From Bacillota bacterium (GTDB taxonomy: Bacteria > Bacillota > Bacilli > Paenibacillales > NBRC-103111), in assembly GCA_023388055.1 (NCBI GenBank), contig JAEWGW010000023.1:1-64000 (forward strand): DNA of 64,000 nt, given 5' to 3'. Shown piece by piece: positions 52,365 to 61,196 of this stretch. Under the pieces are notes generated by a model, which worked only from the letters and a program-made list of their open reading frames with translations, made no database searches and was not told where the DNA came from. Position 1 is the stretch's first letter. Each line of letters starts with the position of its first letter. A program made the position numbers and the translations under genes.

Positions 52365-52393
52365 TCCGCCGGTACGGACCGTCTTCTTTATAT

Positions 52394-53323
52394 CTAATAC
52401 AAGGTTCTCCATAAATAAAAGGTGGCATAAGCACGCCACGGCTGCCAAGCACGCCCCATTGTCTCCACAACAGAGAGAGAGGGCTTCTCCGTTTGGCCCA
52501 GCCTTATGCGAATAGCATGATGCAATCCCACATCCGACAACGGGAAAGCGTCCGGGTTGCGCAGACAGCGCATGGACACATACTGGGCCGTCCACGGTCC
52601 AATCCCCCGGATCTCCATTAACCTATCCTCCGCTTGCCGGAAATCCCCCATAAGCAGGAGCTGTTCCTTGGACAGCTCTTTTTCTGCGATGAGCCGGGCT
52701 ACAAGCAGCAGGGTTTCCGCCTTGAACCGGCTGAACTTCAGCGCCAGCAGCTCCTCGGGAGGAAGGACGGCCAACCGTTCGGCGGAGGGGAACAGCATAA
52801 ATCTGCGGCCCTCATGGACAAGCTCCTCTCCATAGGTCTCCACCAGCCTTTTTTTCAGGGTATAAGCAAAGGAAAGATTAATCTGCTGGCCGATAACCGT
52901 CCAGCATAATGCCTCCAGAAGACTGGGCACTCCCACCAGCCTTAATCCCCTGAACCTACCCGCCACAGGCTGAAGCACGGGATCGCGGTCACATAAATCA
53001 TAAAATTCCTCGAGCCGTGTATCCAGATCCAGCCATTCCCGGACAAAAGCCACCGCTTCCTCCTGCTGCGCGGCAGCAGGCTCACCATTCAGAAAGCGGA
53101 GGATGAGATGACGGCTCCCCTCCTCGGAAGAAGCCTCTGTTTCCCGCTCTTCATCCTCGCCGATGGCCAGAAGCACCGGTTTGTCTCCGATCCGAATGGC
53201 CTTGTATACGATCCGATCCTCCACCTGATGCAGACATTCCGACTCATTGCGTTCCAGGTACCCCAATGAATGGCTAAAGTTATAGTCCTGCGGCACCGCA
53301 AGCCGCACAAGGCTTTTTTCCAT
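52394..53323 (-). CDS. alkA: DNA-3-methyladenine glycosylase II (AlkA-like)
   Basis: 309 residues. The HhH-GPD core is complete: GVPSLLEALCWTVIGQQINL, then LMEIRGIGPWTAQYVSMRCL with the HhH motif and the catalytic Asp in LSDVGLHHAIRIRLG. The N-terminal 120 residues form the AlkA beta-domain. It removes alkylated purines in base excision repair. AGGAGG lies upstream. Convergent with the ferredoxin gene. Confidence 0.92.
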   Translation of the reverse strand: MEKSLVRLAVPQDYNFSHSLGYLERNESECLHQVEDRIVYKAIRIGDKPVLLAIGEDEERETEASSEEGSRHLILRFLNGEPAAAQQEEAVAFVREWLDLDTRLEEFYDLCDRDPVLQPVAGRFRGLRLVGVPSLLEALCWTVIGQQINLSFAYTLKKRLVETYGEELVHEGRRFMLFPSAERLAVLPPEELLALKFSRFKAETLLLVARLIAEKELSKEQLLLMGDFRQAEDRLMEIRGIGPWTAQYVSMRCLRNPDAFPLSDVGLHHAIRIRLGQTEKPSLSVVETMGRAWQPWRAYATFYLWRTLY

Positions 53324-53483
53324 AGCTGCGAATTCCTCCTGTTCCGTTATAGAATGTGGTGTCCAGATGCTTATCCATGGGGTATAATGGCAGGTAAGGC
53401 AGCACTGCGTTCAACGCATGCCATGCAGACTGCCCATGGGGCTCGCGCTGCAGCGGGCGCCGCATACCGGAGGTGGATGCCCC

Positions 53484-54086
53484 TTGCCAGATATTGTTCT
53501 TCAGCCCCTAAGCCCCAAGCTGTCGGAGCAAGCATTGTCCCGATATATCCAAACCTTCCTCGACCAGGAGCGAATGTCCGTTCATACCTTCATGATGCTG
53601 GAGAAGCTCAGGCGCAGCAAGGGCTACCAGAACAGCGGCTACTCCCTGTGGGATTATTACGCTACGGACCGGAGACGCCGTCCTTATATCATTTCGGAGC
53701 AAACCTTCAAGAGCTACACCCACAAGCTGGATGAGATTCTGGTGTATTGGGACCACCGATATATGGAAGCGGCTTCACCCTTTGCCCGGGCCAGCGGGGT
53801 TTGTATCGCCCATTACAAGGATTTGGCTGCTAATCTGGAGCAATGCCCGCCTACACTGTACCTGTTTGACCGCGATTACCAATGGTCTTTGGTACGGACG
53901 GATGAATCTCACAACGAAATGGACTGGAACTGCCTGCAGATCGGCGAAATCGGGTCACGCCTGCGGCCAACGCGTACAGCGCCAGCAGGGGAACCAGCCG
54001 GGAAACCGCCGGCCAGCAAAGCCCCGCCGGAGGCTCCCGCCTCCAATCTGATTCCATTGCTCCAATCTGTTCCCAAAATTACGTGA
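53484..54086 (+). CDS. Unknown soluble protein
   Basis: 200 residues from the TTG at 53484 (GGAGGTGG 7 nt upstream). The first 150 residues look globular, mostly helical (LSPKLSEQALSRYIQTFLDQ, SVHTFMMLEKLRRSKGYQ), with a Tyr/Trp-rich middle (GYSLWDYYATDRRRRPYI). The last 45 residues are Pro/Ala-rich and probably disordered. No signal peptide, membrane helix or known motif. Confidence 0.65.
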   Translation: MPDIVLQPLSPKLSEQALSRYIQTFLDQERMSVHTFMMLEKLRRSKGYQNSGYSLWDYYATDRRRRPYIISEQTFKSYTHKLDEILVYWDHRYMEAASPFARASGVCIAHYKDLAANLEQCPPTLYLFDRDYQWSLVRTDESHNEMDWNCLQIGEIGSRLRPTRTAPAGEPAGKPPASKAPPEAPASNLIPLLQSVPKIT

Positions 54087-54150
54087 TACTAAAAAACTGT
54101 CTGCGGAGTGATTCTCGTGAAACCATATTCCCTGGGCAACATGCACTACC

Positions 54151-54257
54151 GGGATAGGCTTGGCTTGGAAGCTCAAACATTTTGTTGGCCTTGATGGCAT
54201 TTGATTGTTAAGGTGCCAAAGCCAACAAAAAAACTCGCCCTCAAGCCAACCTATCCC
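54151..54257. other. Nested inverted repeat, possible structured RNA or MITE-like element
   Basis: Outer arms GGGATAGG-C-TTGGCTTG (54151-54167) and CAAGCCAACCTATCCC (54242-54257), 16 pairs with one bulged base. Inner arms TTTTGTTGGC (54180-54189) and GCCAACAAAA (54221-54230), 10 pairs. More pairing is possible inside (AAGGTGCC at 54210-54217). It lies after the unknown gene and before a terminator. No known riboswitch consensus recognised. Confidence 0.65.
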
Positions 54258-54319
54258 TCCCGTTTCAAGTTGCAGAATATGGTTACACCAATATATTTCG
54301 CCGGACATACCCTAATTAA

Positions 54320-54352
54320 AACTGCTCCCCGGACCAATGCCGGGAAGCAGTT
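54320..54352. terminator. Bidirectional terminator between the unknown gene and the MetY-like gene
   Basis: A 13-bp stem with one mismatch (AACTGCT and CCGG arms) and T runs on both strands, seven T on the + strand. Confidence 0.85.
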
Positions 54353-54385
54353 TTTTTGAATTCAATATGCTGTTGTGATTTATAA

Positions 54386-55678
54386 TTATTGCTGGCTGGC
54401 TGTAATCGCCTGCTCCAGGTCGAACAGGATATCCTCGATGGCCTCGGTTCCAATGGACAGGCGGATCAAGCCGGGCTCCACCCCTGCGGAAATCTGCTCC
54501 TCCTCCGACAGCTGCTGGTGGGTGGTGCTGGCAGGATGGATTATCAACGACTTGGAATCCCCAACATTGGCCAAGTGGGAGAAAAGCTGTACCGCGTTGA
54601 TCAGCTTCTTGCCTGCTTCCACGCCGCCGCTGATCTCGAAGGTGAGAATCGCACCCTGTCCTTTAGAGAGATACTTGCGGGCCAGCTCATAAGAAGGATG
54701 GCTCTCCAGACCGGCATAGCTGACACTCTTCACAGCCTGGTGGCCCTCCAGATACCGGGCAACCTTCAGCGCATTCTCACTGTGCCGCTCCATCCGCAGA
54801 TGCAGGGTCTCCAACCCCTGCAGCAGCAGGAAGGAGTTGAAGGGCGAGATGGCTGCGCCCGTATCCCGGAGCAGCTGCACGCGGGCTTTGATAATATAGG
54901 CGAGCGGCCCAACCGCTTGAGTATACACCACACCATGGTAGCTGGGATCAGGGTCGGTCAAACCGGGGAATTTGCCGCCGGCGGTCCAGTCGAACTTGCC
55001 TCCGTCCACAATGACGCCTCCGATGGAGGTGCCGTGCCCGCCGATAAACTTGGTGGCGGAATGAACAACGATATCTGCACCAAATTTAATCGGCTGCAGC
55101 AGATATGGGCTGGGGAAGGTATTATCCACGATCAGCGGAATGCCGTTCTCGTGGGCAACAGCGGCCACCGCTTCAATGTCCAGCACATCCCCTTTGGGGT
55201 TGCCGATGGTCTCGGCGAACAGCGCCTTGGTTTTATCCGTAATGGCTGCGCGAAAATTCTCGGGATCGGAGGCATCCACGAAGGTGACCTTGATACCCAG
55301 CTTCCGCAGCGTATGGGCGAACAGATTGTACGTGCCTCCGTACAGAGTGGCCGAGGAAACGATCTCATCCCCGGATTCCGCGATATTCAGGATGGAATAT
55401 GTAATGGCTGCCGATCCGGAAGCCGTAGCCAATGCCCCTACGCCCCCTTCCAATGCAGCGACACGCTGCTCGAACACATCCGTTGTAGGATTCATTAACC
55501 GGGTATAAATATTGCCGAATTCCTTCAGGGCAAACAGATTCGCCGCATGCTCCGTATCCCGGAAGCCGTAAGACGTGGTCTGGTAAAGCGGCACGGCACG
55601 GGACAACGTAGTGGGGTCAATAGATTGCCCCGCATGGATAGCCAGAGTTTCAGGCTGCAGTTGACGTTCTTGCGACAT
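54386..55678 (-). CDS. O-acetylhomoserine (thiol)-lyase, MetY-like
   Basis: 430 residues from the ATG at 55678 (GGGAGG 8 nt upstream). Cys/Met-metabolism PLP enzyme: LAIHAGQSIDPTTLSRAVPL, YTRLMNPTTDVFEQRVAALE, the GSAAITY region, and the PLP Lys in HSATKFIGGHGTSIGG. Length and these motifs favour the MetY/homocysteine synthase branch over cystathionine enzymes. It would make homocysteine from O-acetylhomoserine and sulfide. No S-box or T-box is seen upstream; only repeated TTGGTAT sequences (minus strand) occur in the 55745-55800 region. Confidence 0.9.
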   Translation of the reverse strand: MSQERQLQPETLAIHAGQSIDPTTLSRAVPLYQTTSYGFRDTEHAANLFALKEFGNIYTRLMNPTTDVFEQRVAALEGGVGALATASGSAAITYSILNIAESGDEIVSSATLYGGTYNLFAHTLRKLGIKVTFVDASDPENFRAAITDKTKALFAETIGNPKGDVLDIEAVAAVAHENGIPLIVDNTFPSPYLLQPIKFGADIVVHSATKFIGGHGTSIGGVIVDGGKFDWTAGGKFPGLTDPDPSYHGVVYTQAVGPLAYIIKARVQLLRDTGAAISPFNSFLLLQGLETLHLRMERHSENALKVARYLEGHQAVKSVSYAGLESHPSYELARKYLSKGQGAILTFEISGGVEAGKKLINAVQLFSHLANVGDSKSLIIHPASTTHQQLSEEEQISAGVEPGLIRLSIGTEAIEDILFDLEQAITASQQ

Positions 55679-56011
55679 GGTTAATTCCTCCCGGTTTTTG
55701 TGGAGTGGCAAGGCTCTGACAGCGGCAAGCGCATTCAGCAATAATGCAAATTAATATACCAAGTATTCAAGTCGGTATTGTAATATTTTAGATCATACCA
55801 ACTTTATAGGACTCCGTCAATTCATTTACTTCTTTTCCCTGCCGGTAAATTCCTGCTTTCCTCTGCAAAAGGATTAGGGTCCACCTTTGCCCGTCCGGGT
55901 ATGGAGCGGCATCCCCGGGTTATACTAGGGTGTATGTGCAAATCCAACAAGCTAGCATGATACGCCGCCCTCAGGTACACACCTATCTTTTTCAAAGAAA
56001 GAGATTCCGCC

Positions 56012-56503
56012 ATGATTAAAGAACGCGTGATTCTGATAGCTGCCTGGATCCTTGTCCTTGCAGCCATTGGTCTGCTGGTGAAACGGAGCACCTGGCACCG
56101 GTTTGCCGCCGGATTCCTGATGGCCCAAAACCTGACCTGGCTGAATGTCCTGATTCACTGCCAGCTGGGGATGTTCGAATATCCGGTACGGGAGTTCCCC
56201 AAGGCCACCGACGTGGGTTTCACCCTGCAATATCTTCTTTACCCTGCTGTTGTCGGCTTCTGCATTCTGTTCGAGCCGCGCGGTTCCTTCTGGAAAAAAG
56301 CCGGATACATCCTGATATGGCCCACAGGAGTCATTCTCCTGCGGCTGGTGCTGATGCGCTATACGCAGCTTATTGTGGCCTACCACTACCATTTGCTGCT
56401 GGATTGGGCAACAATACTCGTCATCTTTCTCATTTCCATAGGCGTAACCAAGTGGCTCTTCCGGGATCCGGGATATCTGCAGGCGGAGGAGAGGATTGCA
56501 TGA
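56012..56503 (+). CDS. CBO0543-like small membrane protein, copy 1
   Basis: 163 residues with about five hydrophobic segments. It shares the motif GMFEYPVREFPK with the following gene (FLEYPVRELAK) and a Tyr/His-rich segment YTQLIVAYHYH in the same place, so the two are paralogues. The pattern matches the CBO0543 family of small Firmicute membrane proteins of unknown function. The SD is weak (AAAGAAAGAG). Translationally coupled to the next gene by ATGA. Confidence 0.8.
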   Translation: MIKERVILIAAWILVLAAIGLLVKRSTWHRFAAGFLMAQNLTWLNVLIHCQLGMFEYPVREFPKATDVGFTLQYLLYPAVVGFCILFEPRGSFWKKAGYILIWPTGVILLRLVLMRYTQLIVAYHYHLLLDWATILVIFLISIGVTKWLFRDPGYLQAEERIA

Positions 56504-56991
56504 GACTGGATTATTGGATTCTGTTGGGTGTCTGGGTGCTTTCCTTCATGCTGCTATTCCTTATTCCCCGTGACAAAAGAAGACTGGCGCTGATCGCATA
56601 TCTGTTCAAACAAGCCATCACCTACCTGCTCGGTCTGATCGCCGTAGAATATGGCTTCCTGGAATATCCGGTACGGGAGCTGGCCAAGGTCAACCGGACC
56701 AGCTTCACCTACGAATATATGGCCTATCCGGTGATATGCGCCATATTCAATGCGTATTATCCGGTTGAGGGCAGCCGGCTGCGCAAATTCCTTTATTATG
56801 CGGCCTTTTGTACCGGTCTGACCATCCCGGAGGTCCTGCTGGAAAGGTATACAGAGCTGGTCCGGTATATCCATTGGCATTGGTGGACCACCTGGCTGAC
56901 CCTTTTCATGACATTTTTTGCCACCCGCAGCTTTTGTGTCCTGTTCTTCAAAAATATCAGCCGTTATACAAAGGAAGCCAAAAGTCCCTGA
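56500..56991 (+). CDS. CBO0543-like small membrane protein, copy 2
   Basis: 163 residues from the ATG overlapping the previous stop (ATGA, 56500-56503), with GAGGAGAGG upstream. Hydrophobic segments at about 5-20, 30-45, 65-85, 95-112 and 130-150, and motifs LEYPVREL and YTELVRYIHWHWW paralleling copy 1. The equal length and adjacent position suggest duplication and a possible heteromeric pair. Confidence 0.8.
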   Translation: MRLDYWILLGVWVLSFMLLFLIPRDKRRLALIAYLFKQAITYLLGLIAVEYGFLEYPVRELAKVNRTSFTYEYMAYPVICAIFNAYYPVEGSRLRKFLYYAAFCTGLTIPEVLLERYTELVRYIHWHWWTTWLTLFMTFFATRSFCVLFFKNISRYTKEAKSP

Positions 56992-57020
56992 CCTCGCTTA
57001 TAAAGCGGAGCAGGGACTTT
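56981..57020. terminator. Bidirectional terminator between CBO0543-like and pdaA genes
   Basis: AAAGTCCCTG (56981-56990) pairs with CAGGGACTTT (57011-57020), with a CTCGCTT / AAGCGGAG extension inside; it overlaps the stop codon of the upstream gene. Confidence 0.85.
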
Positions 57021-57038
57021 CACTTAGCAGCTATTGTT

Positions 57039-57854
57039 TTACCGGTAAGTCCGGACAGTCAGCTGGTCCAGATGCTTGAAGGTGTAGCCCTGTTTGCGGG
57101 CTTCATCAATGATCCTGCCCAGCGCCTGGGCATTGTCCTTGGAAACGGAATGGAGAAGCAGCACCGCCCCGGGGTGAAGCTGCTCCATAACCCGGTTATA
57201 GGCGTAATCTGCCCCCTTCTGCTTATCCGTCTCCCAATCCTTGTAGGCGACCGACCAGAAAACACTGGTATAGCCCTGATCCGCACACTCCTTCAGCACC
57301 CGTTCACTGAAAATTCCGCGGGGCGGACGCAGGTACTTCATATCCTTCTGGCCAGTCAGAGCCTCCACGCCGGTACGCACTTTCTCCAGCTCCTCGGTTA
57401 TGAGGGCCGTGCCCAGTGTGCTCATATCGGGATGGCTCCACGAATGGTTCCCCACGGCATGTCCCTCCGAAGCCATCCGCTTGATCAGCTCCGGCTGATC
57501 CTTTATATAATGGCCGGTAACGAAAAAAGCCGCGGGCACCTGCTTTTCCTTCAGCACATCCAGAATCCCCGGCGTAAATCCATTCTCGTATCCGTTGTCA
57601 AAGGTCAGGTAAAGCTCCTTTTCCTCCGTATTGCCCAAAAAGATGGCGTTATGCCGCTTCAGCATCTCCATAAAGCCTTCCTGGGCGATGGAGGGTAGCT
57701 GTCCGTTTTTGCTTCTGTAAAAACCGAAGCTGTAGGTTTTGCCGCTGTTTTCCTGCTGCTGCACCATAACATCAACGTGGTCTGCAGCATACGCCGCCTG
57801 GGGAACGGCTGCCAAGATAGCCGCTATTGCGGCAACCGCCAATAAACGCCTCAT
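57039..57854 (-). CDS. pdaA: PdaA-type peptidoglycan N-acetylmuramic acid deacetylase
   Basis: 271 residues from the ATG at 57854, with AAGGGGTG upstream; a GTG 9 nt earlier lies too near. Signal peptide (RRLLAVAAIAAILAAVPQ, AYA end). CE4 motifs of the PdaA branch: LTFDNGYENG with the catalytic Asp pair variant, HSWSHPDMSTL (zinc His pair), LRPPRGIFSE and VLLLHSVSKDN. In Bacillus, PdaA makes muramic-delta-lactam in the spore cortex and is needed for germination, so this supports a spore-forming host. Monocistronic. Confidence 0.92.
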   Translation of the reverse strand: MRRLLAVAAIAAILAAVPQAAYAADHVDVMVQQQENSGKTYSFGFYRSKNGQLPSIAQEGFMEMLKRHNAIFLGNTEEKELYLTFDNGYENGFTPGILDVLKEKQVPAAFFVTGHYIKDQPELIKRMASEGHAVGNHSWSHPDMSTLGTALITEELEKVRTGVEALTGQKDMKYLRPPRGIFSERVLKECADQGYTSVFWSVAYKDWETDKQKGADYAYNRVMEQLHPGAVLLLHSVSKDNAQALGRIIDEARKQGYTFKHLDQLTVRTYR

Positions 57855-57921
57855 GCTGTTCACCCCTTGCCCTAATAATCAAAATCTCCAACAAGGGTAA
57901 TATGGCACAAAGAGGCGAAAT

Positions 57922-60249
57922 TCAACCTTCCTGATTTCCCCAATCAGGGGGGAGCTTTATGGGCTCCGGAGGTTTCCATTCCTCCGGGAGCAAGTCCCAA
58001 TAAGGAAGCATCCGGTAACGGTCATCCGCCAGCAGCAGCGTCCCGGTGTCCGTCTCGGAGCGGATCAATCTGCCTCCGGCCTGGAGCACCTTGCCCATGC
58101 CGGGGTACACATAAGCATATTGGAACCCGTCGCGGCCGCTGCGATCATAATATTCCCGGATCAGATTGCGTGTAAGCCCAACCTGCGGCAGTCCTGTTCC
58201 GATGACGGCCACCGCCTTCAGCCTGTCCCCGGGCAAATCAACTCCCTCCGCAAAAATGCCCCCCAGCACCGCAAACGCCAGCACAGGGGTTTCCCCATCG
58301 GCCCGGAAACAGGCGAGAAACGCCTCCCGCTCCTCCTCCGCCATTCCCGCCTCCTGGAGAAGCACCTGATAACGGAGGGCAGGAAACACCTCCATAAAAC
58401 GGGCATGCACCTTGCGCATGTAGTCATAGGAGGAAAAGAAGATGATTGCATTGCCGGGCTGCTCCCGGAGCAGGACATCGATCAGTCCGGCGACAGGACC
58501 GATATTCTGCTCCCGGTCCCGGTAGCGAATGGAGACGGGGGCATGGAGCACCCGCAGCTGCTCTCTTCCGAAGGGTGACGGGACCGCCAGCCCATAATCC
58601 TCTCCGCTCCCGCCCAAGAGCTCCTGATAGAAGCGGATAGGCGCCAGAGTGGCGGAGAAAAAGACATGGCTGCGGTAGCTTCTGCCCGCCTGCTCCAGCA
58701 GCCGGGAGGGATTGAGGCAGAATAACCGCAGGCGCAGCTCCTGCCGTTCCTCCTCCAGAAAAACGGCGTATTCCTCGCCGAACCCTTCCGCTACACGGAG
58801 ATAACCCAGCACCGCATAGTAGGTATCGGCCAGCAAGCTGTCCCCGGGACCGCCCGTCTGGGCGCCTGAAGCGAGCAAGGCCTCCGCCTCCTGCCGGAAT
58901 ACCTCCAGGAAGGGGGCCAGTTCCTCGGGAGGAGCAGCCAGGCGGGGGCTGCCTCCGTTCTGGAGCTGTTTGCGCATGGCGATAAACCAGGCGTTGATGT
59001 CCCGTCCCGCCCGGTACAAGCCCGCGGCGCTTTTGAAGCTGCGCTTCAGCTGGAGAAACGCGGACTTGTCCAGGGCAGCGGAATACATCTCCCTGGCCCT
59101 GTCAGGCAGATTATGGGCCTCATCCGCCAGCACCACCGTCTTCTTGCGGTCCGCGTCTCCTATCCGCTTCAGCGCTACTACCGGATCAAACACATAGTTA
59201 TAGTCGCCGATCATGGCATCCGATTCGTAAGCTGCGTCCAGCGAAAACTCGAAGGGGCATACCCGGTGCTTTCTGGCGTACTGCTCCACCACCGGGCGGG
59301 TGATGGCGGTTTCATGGCCCAACAGATCCAGCAGGGCTGCGTTCACTCTGTCATAGTGTCCCTCTGCATACGGGCAGGCCTCCGGAGTGCAGCGGACCTC
59401 CTCCTGGAAGCAGATCTTCTCCTTGGCGGTCAGCGTCACCCGGCGGAAAATCAGCCCCTGCTTGTCCATCAGGCCGAAGGCCTCCTCTGCGGCGGCACGC
59501 CCGGTAGTTCGTGCGGTTACATACATCACCCGCTCCGCCACCCCTTCGCCAACGGCCTTGACGGCGGGAAACAGGGTGGACATGGTTTTGCCCGTACCGG
59601 TAGGCGCGCGGACATACAGCTTTCGTCCTTCGGTTATGGCTTGATACACCGCACCCGCCAGCTTGCGCTGGCCGGGACGGTAGCCTTCATAAGGGAAAGG
59701 CAGCGATTTGATGCTGGGCCCGCGTTGGGCTATATGGGCCGCGCTCATCCGGGCAAAGGGTGCATACGATGCCAGCATTCCGGCAACCGCTTCTTCAAGT
59801 TCTCCAGCGGAATACCGCCGCGTGATGGCATGGCGCTGACCGGATCCGGTATGCACATACAACAGGCGGATCCGGATGCCGTCAAGCCCTTCCTGACGGG
59901 CATAGAGACAGGCATAGCAGCAGGCCTGGGCCCAATGCACAGGCAAACCTGCATGAACGGACGGACTCTCCAGCGCCGAGGCGGTGGATTTGATCTCCTC
60001 GATAAAAGCCCCGTCCTCGTCCTGCCGCAAGCCGTCACAGCGCCCCTCCAGCACAAACAGCAGCTCCTCATAGGGAAATTCCCCTGACAGGAACACCTCT
60101 GTCTGGTCTGCGGAGCCGTATTCCGCTTGAACCAACTTATGAATGCGCGTCCCTTCTGCTAAAGGTGTGGCTGTCCGGAAGCTCCCGTCAATGCTTCCCG
60201 CACGGAAGGCATACTCGGCTAAACCGCGGACAGAGACGGGGATACTCAC
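57922..60249 (-). CDS. XPD/DinG-like helicase with N-terminal PD-(D/E)XK nuclease-like domain
   Basis: 775 residues. N-terminal domain (about 1-170) has LEGRCDGLRQDEDGAFIEEI, with Asp and Glu-x-Lys placed like a PD-(D/E)XK nuclease. The helicase part begins EGYRPGQRKLAGA with Walker A RAPTGTGKTMSTLFP, then four Cys (KICFQEEVRCTPEACPYAEG and CPFEFS) in the XPD iron-sulfur cluster position, DEAH box LADEAHNLPDRA, and C-terminal motifs GGIFAEGVDLPGD and QAGGRLIRSETDTG. Start is a GTG overlapping the upstream stop (GTGA). Likely DNA repair; order and partners unknown. Confidence 0.9.
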   Translation of the reverse strand: MSIPVSVRGLAEYAFRAGSIDGSFRTATPLAEGTRIHKLVQAEYGSADQTEVFLSGEFPYEELLFVLEGRCDGLRQDEDGAFIEEIKSTASALESPSVHAGLPVHWAQACCYACLYARQEGLDGIRIRLLYVHTGSGQRHAITRRYSAGELEEAVAGMLASYAPFARMSAAHIAQRGPSIKSLPFPYEGYRPGQRKLAGAVYQAITEGRKLYVRAPTGTGKTMSTLFPAVKAVGEGVAERVMYVTARTTGRAAAEEAFGLMDKQGLIFRRVTLTAKEKICFQEEVRCTPEACPYAEGHYDRVNAALLDLLGHETAITRPVVEQYARKHRVCPFEFSLDAAYESDAMIGDYNYVFDPVVALKRIGDADRKKTVVLADEAHNLPDRAREMYSAALDKSAFLQLKRSFKSAAGLYRAGRDINAWFIAMRKQLQNGGSPRLAAPPEELAPFLEVFRQEAEALLASGAQTGGPGDSLLADTYYAVLGYLRVAEGFGEEYAVFLEEERQELRLRLFCLNPSRLLEQAGRSYRSHVFFSATLAPIRFYQELLGGSGEDYGLAVPSPFGREQLRVLHAPVSIRYRDREQNIGPVAGLIDVLLREQPGNAIIFFSSYDYMRKVHARFMEVFPALRYQVLLQEAGMAEEEREAFLACFRADGETPVLAFAVLGGIFAEGVDLPGDRLKAVAVIGTGLPQVGLTRNLIREYYDRSGRDGFQYAYVYPGMGKVLQAGGRLIRSETDTGTLLLADDRYRMLPYWDLLPEEWKPPEPIKLPPDWGNQEG

Positions 60250-60740
60250 TGCGCTTCCAGAATGGCGTCAATGGCCGGATAGGAAATCATATTCCGGTCC
60301 CGGGTCACCTCAGGCACAACCAAAGGGTTTTTGCTGACGATCCCCTTTTGGAGCATGACGGTTTTGAAGCCCCGCTCGGTTCCTCCCCCGTAGGTGAAGG
60401 TTACGCAATATTCCGCAGAAAAGCCGGATACGATGACCAGGTCCACCTTTTCCCGGCGCAGCAGCTCCTCCAGGCCGGTTTGCCAGAAGGCATTATTGAA
60501 GCTTTTCCAGACCGTGTGATCCTCCGGGCCGATCTTCACCTGGGGGATAATCTCGCAGCCCAGATCCTCCTTGGATTCACCCGGATCAACATGCTTGACA
60601 TGCACCACACATTGGCCCTTGGCACGAAACTTTTCCGAGACGTAATTGATATATTCGCAGGCAGCCTCGGCCCCGCTTTCCTTTACACAATCCCCCAGAT
60701 AAGCCAGCTGCATATCCACAATCAGCAATGCCATTTTCAT
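60246..60740 (-). CDS. Isochorismatase-like cysteine hydrolase
   Basis: 164 residues from the ATG at 60740 (AAGGGA upstream, better spaced than earlier ATGs). The Asp-Lys-Cys triad is visible: ALLIVDMQLAYLGD (Asp), HTVWKSFNNAFWQ (Lys) and VIVSGFSAEYCVTF (Cys). The family includes isochorismatase, nicotinamidase and ureidohydrolases; this one may be any of these. It is coupled to the helicase gene downstream by GTGA overlap. Confidence 0.88.
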   Translation of the reverse strand: MKMALLIVDMQLAYLGDCVKESGAEAACEYINYVSEKFRAKGQCVVHVKHVDPGESKEDLGCEIIPQVKIGPEDHTVWKSFNNAFWQTGLEELLRREKVDLVIVSGFSAEYCVTFTYGGGTERGFKTVMLQKGIVSKNPLVVPEVTRDRNMISYPAIDAILEAQ

Positions 60741-60825
60741 CGGATCCATTCCCTTCATCCAGTTGGATTTTCAAACATTTGTTCCTATTTTACAGGCTTC
60801 CGAGGGCGCTGGCAATGCAGCACAG

Positions 60826-60853
60826 AAAAAAACCGGCCGCAAAATACGGCCGG
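60826..60853 (-). terminator. Terminator of the 79-residue gene
   Basis: CCGGCCG / CGGCCGG stem with a 7-nt A/T loop, followed on the minus strand by seven T. Confidence 0.88.
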
Positions 60854-60867
60854 CCGGCAATACCTGT

Positions 60868-61107
60868 CTAAGGCTTAAACACAAACAGCTCCTTGCCCAA
60901 ATGGGCTTCGTTCACCTTCCGGGAAACGGCGGAGACATAACGGTCCAGCGACTCGGCAAATTCCGTTTCCCCCAGCGCCTGCATAGGGAAGTCGGAGAAG
61001 CCGGGACCGCCTCCCTTATGCCTCCAGCGACCATCCAAAAACACATAGCCCTTACCGCTAAGCACAGCCCGCTTGCTTTCACTGGCTTTGGTCTGCATGG
61101 GCAGCAT
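60868..61107 (-). CDS. Small unknown protein, 79 residues
   Basis: 79 residues, charged and hydrophilic, with KGYVFLDGRWRHKGGGPGFS as its most conserved-looking stretch. No signal peptide or known domain. Strong GGGGAGG 5 nt upstream and its own terminator make it a real gene. It follows the WG-repeat gene by 89 bp and could be co-transcribed with it. Confidence 0.7.
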   Translation of the reverse strand: MLPMQTKASESKRAVLSGKGYVFLDGRWRHKGGGPGFSDFPMQALGETEFAESLDRYVSAVSRKVNEAHLGKELFVFKP

Positions 61108-61196
61108 CAGTCCTCCCCGGAATGTGATGGGGTTAGGATGCCGCGCTGCGCCGGGGGTTACCCGTGCGGATGTTTGGCAGGGCTGGCTGCCCTGGC

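Noticed and set aside
55679..56011. S-box (SAM) riboswitch for the MetY-like gene
   Set aside because: No conserved S-box sequence or terminator hairpin is present; only repeated TTGGTAT motifs are visible.
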